Shown: in pieces, positions 50,467-59,121 of the stretch | Layout of the letters: every line of letters starts with the position of its first letter | How positions within the stretch are numbered: position 1 is the first letter of the stretch | Assembly (NCBI GenBank): GCA_903845065.1 | Contig: CAIMWH010000026.1 | Span: forward strand, 1-59,121 | Source of the DNA: an uncultured Rhodospirillales bacterium | GTDB lineage: Bacteria > Pseudomonadota > Alphaproteobacteria > Acetobacterales > Acetobacteraceae | Direction of reading: 5' to 3' | DNA length: 59,121 bases | Translations under genes and position numbers: made by a program | Notes under the pieces: model-generated | Told to the model about the DNA's origin: nothing | Database searches by the model: none | The model's input: the letters and a program-made list of their open reading frames with translations, nothing else

Positions 50467-51468
50467 CTATGCGCCGGGGATCGGCTCCCCGGCGAAGAAC
50501 CGACGGGGGTTGTCGTCCAGCATGGACGCGATTTCCGCCTGGTTGACGCCGCGAGCGTGCAGCATCGGCAGGAAATCAGTGAACATGTAGCTGTATGGCG
50601 GCGGCCATTTGCCCTCGGATTTCAGCATACCGATGCGCGCCTGCTCCTCGGGGCTGAGTTGGCGCTGCATCTTGCCGAGCCAGCCGCAGTGGCGGTCCTG
50701 GCTCATCATGATGTGACCGGCAAAGCCGTCCTTCACGAGTTTGGCGAGGTTGTCGGCACGCACTTCGTCCGGTTGCAGGCGCGGGATGCCAATACGGTCA
50801 AATCCGATGTACGAGCCGCCATCGACCACGCTGCGGTGATAGACGGGGTCCGCGTTGCCGCAGCAGTGGCCGATCAGGCAGTTGCGGGCCTCGACGCCAC
50901 CGTCGGCGAAAAGGCGCTGCTGTTCAGGGGCGCCCACGCCATCCTGGGTGTGGGTGATGATCGGCACGCCGGTGGCGCGCTGGGCCAGGCAGGCGGCGGC
51001 GAGGAATTTCTTTTCGAGCGCGGTGATCACAGGCGCGCCGGTGGCAACCTTGATGGCGCCGGCGCGAATGCCGGTGGTGCCGATGCCGTGGGTGATCTCA
51101 CGGATGTAGAGTTCGGCGATCTCCTCGGTGGTACGGGCCCGCCAGTACGGCGGCAGTCCCATATCCTCGAAATAGAAGCCGGTTGTGCAGATAATGTGCA
51201 TCTCCGACTTCTCGGAGATCTCCTTCATCATCGCGGCATCCCGCCCCAGCTCGATCGGGCACGGATCGACGAAGCTGCGCACGCCGTGGATCTCGCGCAG
51301 TTCTCGTAGGCGCTTGACGGCCTCGGCGATGAAAGCCGGACGGTTAAATATCGCGGTTGGGTCAAACTCGGCGCCACCGAAGGCGATGAACAGATGTTCG
51401 TGCATCAGCGTGCGGCCGAGCGCGCTGACCGGGATGGGGCCGGTGACGGTTTGCACCATGTTTGCCAT
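50467..51468 (-). CDS. Phosphotriesterase-family metal hydrolase
   Basis: The product has 333 residues from ATG 51468 (GGAGG upstream). Metal ligands are His23 and His25 in LMHEHLF, Lys140 in GAIKVATG (the carbamylated Lys), and His residues in PIITHTQDG and LIGHCCGN. The last Asp is in MMSQDRHCGW. Members include lactonases and phosphotriesterases. A lactonase role on a sugar acid would suit the iron alcohol dehydrogenase 56 nt upstream on the same strand. The substrate is unproven. Confidence 0.9.
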   Translation of the reverse strand: MANMVQTVTGPIPVSALGRTLMHEHLFIAFGGAEFDPTAIFNRPAFIAEAVKRLRELREIHGVRSFVDPCPIELGRDAAMMKEISEKSEMHIICTTGFYFEDMGLPPYWRARTTEEIAELYIREITHGIGTTGIRAGAIKVATGAPVITALEKKFLAAACLAQRATGVPIITHTQDGVGAPEQQRLFADGGVEARNCLIGHCCGNADPVYHRSVVDGGSYIGFDRIGIPRLQPDEVRADNLAKLVKDGFAGHIMMSQDRHCGWLGKMQRQLSPEEQARIGMLKSEGKWPPPYSYMFTDFLPMLHARGVNQAEIASMLDDNPRRFFAGEPIPGA

Positions 51469-51524
51469 TGGTGCGCCTCCTGCGTTTGATTTGGTGTCAG
51501 AGTGCCGCAATTTGCGGCGCCCGG

Positions 51525-52718
51525 CTACCAGGCGGCATCGAGCAGGGCACGCACGGTGGCGGGGCCGTCAATGGGGCGCGGATTGGTCGGGATGAAGCGG
51601 TCATGCATCGAGCCCTTGGCAATGATGTCGAGTTGGTCCTCCCGCACGCCGACAGCACGCAACGTGGTGGGCAGGCCGAGTTCGGCGATCAGGGCGGCCA
51701 CTGCGTCGGCCGCGGGCTCGCCAGCGCGTCCGAGCGCCTCCGCCACCCATGCCTGGCGGGCAGCGTTCACCGGGGCGTTGAAGCGCAGGACGTGCGGCAG
51801 CATGACGCAGGACGTATAGCCGTGTGGCACCCCGGCGGTGCCGCCGAGCACGTGGCCAATCCCATGGCTGGCGCCCTTGGTCACCCCGTTTTGCGATCCA
51901 ACCATCGACATCCAGGCCCCGAGTTGACAATCAAGCCGCGCGGCGAGGTTCGTCGGATCGACCTTGCTGACGCGCAGGCCGCGGGCGAGCAGGCGGATGG
52001 CATGCAATGACGTGCCATCGCTCATCGGCTGGCTGTTGCTGGAACAGATATCCTCCACGGCATGATCGAGGGCGCGGATGCCGGTGGACAGCCATAGCCA
52101 CTCCGGCGTGGGCAGGCTGACGGCCGGATCAAGTATGACGCTCTCGGGCATCATGGTGGCCGAAGCGTAGGACTCCTTGCGTTTGACGCCGTCCGCAGTC
52201 TCGGTATCGGTGCAACCGGCGAACGAGGAAAAATCTCCGGCCGAGAGGGTGGTGGGAATGGACACTGTGCGAACGTCGCCGGACTTGGTGGGCGGACGGC
52301 GGGTCACGCCATCGGCACCGGTGATGGCGCGCAGGCGATCCAACTGGCGGGGCTCGGTGATGTCATTGGCAAGGCACATACCGACCATTTTCGCGGCATC
52401 GGTGACCGAGCCGCCGCCGATGGTCACCAGCATGTCCGCACCGGCGGCGCGGGCCGCGATTGCGGCGGCAACCACATCCACGCGTGGAGTGTGGGGCCCT
52501 ATCCGGGTCCAAACCCCGGCGAGGCGGTTGCCAAGGGCAGCACGGGCGTCGGCCACAAAGCTGGTTTCGCGTGACAGCGTATTGCCGGCCAGCAGGAACA
52601 CCCGCTCGGCCCCCTTGCGCTCCCGCTCGGCGGCCAGCGCTGCGGCGAACGGCAGACCGTAGATGACCCTGTCCATGTTGGGATAGCGATAGGTGCCGGT
52701 CGGCATGGCTTCAGTCAT
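51525..52718 (-). CDS. Iron-containing alcohol dehydrogenase
   Basis: This 397-residue group III dehydrogenase starts at ATG 52718 (GTGAGGATCC upstream). NAD-binding is at GGGSVTDAAKMVG and SIPTTLSAGDFSSF. Metal ligands are Asp and His in GIRALDHAVEDICS, and His in GASHGIGHVLGGTAGVPHGY. It resembles the maleylacetate-reductase-like branch. It would reduce an aldehyde or ketone, or oxidise an alcohol. It lies between dnaE (22 nt upstream) and the phosphotriesterase-family gene. Confidence 0.9.
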   Translation of the reverse strand: MTEAMPTGTYRYPNMDRVIYGLPFAAALAAERERKGAERVFLLAGNTLSRETSFVADARAALGNRLAGVWTRIGPHTPRVDVVAAAIAARAAGADMLVTIGGGSVTDAAKMVGMCLANDITEPRQLDRLRAITGADGVTRRPPTKSGDVRTVSIPTTLSAGDFSSFAGCTDTETADGVKRKESYASATMMPESVILDPAVSLPTPEWLWLSTGIRALDHAVEDICSSNSQPMSDGTSLHAIRLLARGLRVSKVDPTNLAARLDCQLGAWMSMVGSQNGVTKGASHGIGHVLGGTAGVPHGYTSCVMLPHVLRFNAPVNAARQAWVAEALGRAGEPAADAVAALIAELGLPTTLRAVGVREDQLDIIAKGSMHDRFIPTNPRPIDGPATVRALLDAAW

Positions 52719-52740
52719 GGATAGGATCCTCACAGTAAGG

Positions 52741-56160
<3,420 letters not shown>

Positions 56161-56242
56161 GGTGGGCTAACCCCGGGGGTGACTCGGAACGCTGGACATT
56201 ACTCCGTGACGCCCCGAGTCACGACTCCCGGATCAGCCGTGG

Positions 56243-56557
56243 TCAGATTTCCTCGACGGCGGGAATGACCTCGATGCCGTCATCATCGTCGTCGTCATCA
56301 TCCGGGGGATCGATGGTCTCCATGTCGGGATCGATATCGGCCACATCATCGGCCGCGGGTGCCGCATCATTGGCCACAGCGGTGGGCTTCTGCTGCCAGC
56401 GCGTGCTGGCCGGGCGGTGCGACTGGCTCCAGCGCGGCTTCGGCGCGGTCTGCACAAGGCCGCACTTGGGGCAGGAAATGGGGGTGTGGTTGAGGTCGTA
56501 GAAGCGAATGGCGCAACCGGTGCACGTCAGCTTCTGACCGAGTTCCGGCTTACCCAT
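56243..56557 (-). CDS. TIGR02300 family protein (FYDLN acid)
   Basis: The product has 104 residues. An N-terminal zinc ribbon is formed by CTGC (12-15) and CPKC (29-32) around RFYDLNHTPIS. A Pro/Lys linker leads to an acidic C-terminus with a run of eight aspartates encoded by GAT/GAC repeats near 56280-56303. The family is limited to alphaproteobacteria. Its function is unknown. The acidic run may bind basic proteins or metal. It lies upstream of dnaE on the same strand. Confidence 0.92.
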   Translation of the reverse strand: MGKPELGQKLTCTGCAIRFYDLNHTPISCPKCGLVQTAPKPRWSQSHRPASTRWQQKPTAVANDAAPAADDVADIDPDMETIDPPDDDDDDDDGIEVIPAVEEI

Positions 56558-56713
56558 GATGGGCGGTTCCGCGGTGTTGCGGGTTGCAAGGCATCAAAAT
56601 GCGTCTCCCGTGCGGGGGAGATGATCTCCGCCCGGCGACGGGGAATGCCGCCACCTGCACCAGATGGGGCGGCGGTATCCCGATTACATCACGCGCCGGT
56701 GATAAATCGACCG

Positions 56714-57493
56714 CTAGGCCGGAAAAACAATCTCTACCCCGGCGCGGCGGCGCAATTCGTCGTCACGGATGCTGCATTCTCCACTCGGGAAATCGGCGGC
56801 CTCCGCCGTGCACAGCCAGGCGACAATGGCCGCGGGCAGTTCGGCCGGCTGCAACGCCTCGATCGGCAACTGGCTCACCGGGTTGATGCCGGTGGCGCGG
56901 ATTTTCCGCTGCATGTCGGTCAGCACCGTGCCCGGAGAGAAGCCGTGGATGCGCAGTCCTTGGCCGGCATATTCCAGTTCGAGCGCACGGGTGAGCATCA
57001 CCAGGGCCGCCTTGGAGGTGCAATAGGCGCTCCAGCCTTCAAGCGGACGGTGGCCGGCCCCGGAACTGATGTTCACGATGACCCCCTTGCTGGCCAGCAC
57101 ATGCGGCAGCGCGGCATGGCACGCATACATCGCGCCATTGAGGTTGATGTCCATCAACCCAGCCCAAACGGCGGGGTCGGTATCCAGGAAGCGGCCGATC
57201 GGCTCGATGACGCCGGCGTTGTTGATCAGATGGTCGATACGGCCGAAACGCGCAACGGTGGCGGCGACAGCCGCCAGCACCGCCGCGCGATCCGACACAT
57301 CGCAGGTCAACGCGAGCGCCCGCCTCCCGGCCGCGGTGATTTTCGCCGCCAACGCATCAACGGCATCCCGCCGCCGCGCTGCCAACGCGACGGCCGCACC
57401 CCGCGCGGCCAGTGCCTCGGCAATAGCGGCGCCCAGCCCGACGCTGGCACCCATGATGAGGCTGACGGTGCCTTGGAGGGACGTATCGGTCAT
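56714..57493 (-). CDS. SDR-family oxidoreductase
   Basis: This 259-residue classical SDR has the cofactor site MGASVGLGAAIAEALAARG, where Met replaces the first Thr of TGxxxGxG, then INNAGVIEPIGRF and the catalytic Ser/Tyr/Lys in VNISSGAGH and WSAYCTSKAAL. The end FPSGECSIRDDELRRRAG is variable. Its start overlaps the rhamnonate dehydratase stop by 4 nt. In the non-phosphorylating rhamnose route a dehydrogenase acts on 2-keto-3-deoxy-rhamnonate, and this enzyme is a candidate for that step. Confidence 0.9.
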   Translation of the reverse strand: MTDTSLQGTVSLIMGASVGLGAAIAEALAARGAAVALAARRRDAVDALAAKITAAGRRALALTCDVSDRAAVLAAVAATVARFGRIDHLINNAGVIEPIGRFLDTDPAVWAGLMDINLNGAMYACHAALPHVLASKGVIVNISSGAGHRPLEGWSAYCTSKAALVMLTRALELEYAGQGLRIHGFSPGTVLTDMQRKIRATGINPVSQLPIEALQPAELPAAIVAWLCTAEAADFPSGECSIRDDELRRRAGVEIVFPA

Positions 57494-58680
57494 GGCGGGA
57501 ACGGCCTTTCGAGGGTAACGGCGGAGCGGTTGAGCGTGAGTCCGAAGCCGGGGGCATCATTGATGGTGACCTTACCGTCAACCGGCAACGGGTCGCCGTC
57601 GAACATGTCCCCGAACAGCGGGATCAACTGGTCGCCGGTCGCACTCATGTTGACGTATTCGCAGAAATGCGTGTGCGGCTGGGTCACCACGTAATGATAC
57701 GAGTAGGCCCCGCTGCCATGGGGCACGATGGGAATATCATAGGCCGCCGCCATGGCACCGATGCGCATCAGTTCGGTGAGGCCGCCGACCCACATCACAT
57801 CGGGCTGGATGATGTCGACGCTGCGCGCCTCGATCAGCGGCCGGAAACCGTAGCGGGTGTATTCGTGCTCGCCGGTGGTGAAGCGCATCCACGGGCAGGC
57901 ATCCTTGAGGCGGCGATGGCCCTCCACATCGTCGGGGCTGAGCGCCTCCTCGATCCAGTGGATCGGGATATCGCGCACGGCGTGGGCGAGTTCGATCGCG
58001 TAGGTGAGGGTGAGCGACATGTAGCAGTCGATCATCAACGGATAGTCCGGCCCCACCTCGTCCCGGCAGGCACGCAGGAACGCGACATTGCGGCGCATCC
58101 CGGCATGGCCATCAGCCGGCCCCTCGGGCAATGGCACCTTGGCTCCCCAAAAGCCGAGGCCCTTTGTGGCGCCGGCCTTCGGGCCGGTGGAATAGAGCGG
58201 AATGGTATCGCGTACCGCGCCGCCAATCATCGCGTGCACCGGCTCCCCGCGCAGCTTGCCGAGCAAATCCCACAACGCGAGATCCACGGCGCTGATCGCG
58301 GTGATGGTCAGACCACGACGGCCATAGAACAGGCTCGCCCGGTGCATCTGATCCCAGATGCGATTGGTGTGGCGGGCATCGGCGCCGACGACAAAGCGCG
58401 AAAAGTGCTTTTCGATCAAATAACAGCACGGAATGCCGCCCAGCCCGGTCGCCACCCCCACCGTACCGTCCGCCGCCTCGATCTCCACCACCACGCCGCC
58501 CAGGGTTCCGATGCCCCAACTGGTCCGTGACGCCCGGTACTCCGGGTAGTGCGACATCGGGTTGGCGATCAGCGTATCGGTGATCCAATGGCCGGCGGAG
58601 CGGCGATGGTAGTCCCCCCCGGTGTCGGACGCCGCGACCGCATAGGCGCGGATGTCGACGATACGAAATTTTTCTTTCAT
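57490..58680 (-). CDS. L-rhamnonate dehydratase-like enolase superfamily protein
   Basis: The product has 396 residues from ATG 58680. RhmD-specific parts are [20 protein letters not shown] and [19 protein letters not shown]. The metal ligands are Asp in [10 protein letters not shown], Glu in [12 protein letters not shown] and Glu in [13 protein letters not shown]. The general base His is in [15 protein letters not shown]. It removes water from L-rhamnonate, or a close aldonate such as L-lyxonate, to give the 2-keto-3-deoxy acid. An SDR is coupled downstream. It diverges from icd. Confidence 0.9.
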   Translation of the reverse strand: MKEKFRIVDIRAYAVAASDTGGDYHRRSAGHWITDTLIANPMSHYPEYRASRTSWGIGTLGGVVVEIEAADGTVGVATGLGGIPCCYLIEKHFSRFVVGADARHTNRIWDQMHRASLFYGRRGLTITAISAVDLALWDLLGKLRGEPVHAMIGGAVRDTIPLYSTGPKAGATKGLGFWGAKVPLPEGPADGHAGMRRNVAFLRACRDEVGPDYPLMIDCYMSLTLTYAIELAHAVRDIPIHWIEEALSPDDVEGHRRLKDACPWMRFTTGEHEYTRYGFRPLIEARSVDIIQPDVMWVGGLTELMRIGAMAAAYDIPIVPHGSGAYSYHYVVTQPHTHFCEYVNMSATGDQLIPLFGDMFDGDPLPVDGKVTINDAPGFGLTLNRSAVTLERPFPP

Positions 58681-58815
58681 CCCGGGAGGCTTGCTGCCGC
58701 ACGCCGCACTGTCAAGGCGCGCGGCACTGGCAGTGCGGGCCCCACCTTGCCCCACAGCCGACGATGGTGCATGTGTCCGCCGCAATTTCCACGGCTCGCA
58801 GTGAAAGAGGACGGT
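58681..58815. promoter_or_regulatory. Divergent promoter region, rhamnonate dehydratase and icd
   Basis: This 135-bp spacer separates a sugar-acid gene from a TCA-cycle gene. It contains the AGAGG ribosome-binding site of icd at 58806-58810. No clear operator was found. Confidence 0.35.
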
Positions 58816-59121
58816 ATGGCAAAGATCAAAGTCAAGACCCCAGTGGTCGAGCTCGACGGCGACGAGATGACCCGGATTATCTGGGGCTTCATCAAGGACA
58901 AGCTGATCCTGCCGTACCTCGATATCGACCTGAAGTACTACGACCTCGGCATCGAATATCGCGACCAGACGGACGACCAGGTGACGGTCGATTCCGCCAA
59001 CGCCATCAAGCAGTACGGCGTGGGCGTGAAGTGCGCCACCATCACCCCCGACGAAGCCCGCGTCGAAGAGTTCAAGCTCAAGAAGATGTGGCGCTCGCCC
59101 AACGGCACCATCCGCAACATC
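58816..59121 (+). CDS. icd: NADP-dependent isocitrate dehydrogenase, 5' part
   Basis: The first 102 codons are present and the gene runs off the window. It begins [20 protein letters not shown] and contains [18 protein letters not shown] and [14 protein letters not shown], where the SPNGTIRN stretch binds isocitrate. This is the eukaryote-like homodimeric NADP type (about 405 residues), common in alphaproteobacteria. It converts isocitrate to 2-oxoglutarate. AGAGG lies 5 nt ahead of the ATG. Confidence 0.95.
   Translation, partial: MAKIKVKTPVVELDGDEMTRIIWGFIKDKLILPYLDIDLKYYDLGIEYRDQTDDQVTVDSANAIKQYGVGVKCATITPDEARVEEFKLKKMWRSPNGTIRNI

Noticed and set aside
56273-56303. Trinucleotide repeat (TCA/TCG)n
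   Set aside because: It simply encodes the aspartate run of the FYDLN protein; low complexity only.

Overview
The window is high-GC, densely coded DNA from an alphaproteobacterium. Three things point there: the alphaproteobacterial FYDLN zinc-ribbon protein (56243-56557), the DUF3489-DUF2924-serine recombinase cassette (685-3480) typical of that class, and the general codon style. Acetobacteraceae (Rhodospirillales) is my best guess at family level, but it is inference. About fifty genes can be supported, plus one tRNA, two insertion-sequence remnants and several regulatory sites. No rRNA and no CRISPR array was seen.

Layout. Positions 1-4376 are accessory DNA. They hold the istB end and terminal repeats of an IS21-family element, which interrupts a cas3 gene after its first 46 codons. 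Next come the DUF3489/DUF2924/large serine recombinase cassette, tRNA-Ser(UGA) and the right end of an IS66-family element. Positions 4377-23577 are mostly metabolic: MmgE/PrpD with enoyl-CoA hydratase, an eda-kdgK-GNAT operon, threonine aldolase, an acyl-CoA dehydrogenase divergent from a CoA-transferase, a compact epimerase/DegT aminotransferase/M20 amidohydrolase/EamA operon, a K+ channel, an acyl-CoA synthetase, and a PepF peptidase coupled to an ABC1 kinase.

Positions 23691-43810 are a carbohydrate and transport region. A Dpp-type importer without ATPases is coupled to a SIS-domain sugar isomerase/deaminase. A ManC-like cupin and a LacI regulator diverge over two operator-like dyads. A complete sugar ABC importer is coupled to an MGH1/GH63-like glycosidase. 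A four-gene overlapping operon combines an NHL propeller, an MgtA-type ATPase, a NanE-NanK fusion and an MFS transporter. A CBS-domain gene sits behind an FNR/FixK-like box. Together SIS, NanE and NanK suggest amino-sugar catabolism, but NanA and NagA are not in the window.

Positions 43890-59121 begin with two paralogous PEP-CTERM surface proteins, a PuuE-like deacetylase and a DMT transporter. Then comes the most striking locus: a 678-residue ExoU-like patatin phospholipase (48023-50059) overlapping a CesT/SpcU-like type III secretion chaperone (50049-50450). After that lie a phosphotriesterase-family protein, an iron alcohol dehydrogenase, dnaE, the FYDLN protein, an SDR coupled to L-rhamnonate dehydratase, and the first 102 codons of NADP-isocitrate dehydrogenase. 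The effector-chaperone pair stands without secretion-apparatus genes nearby and implies that the organism has, or had, a type III secretion system elsewhere.
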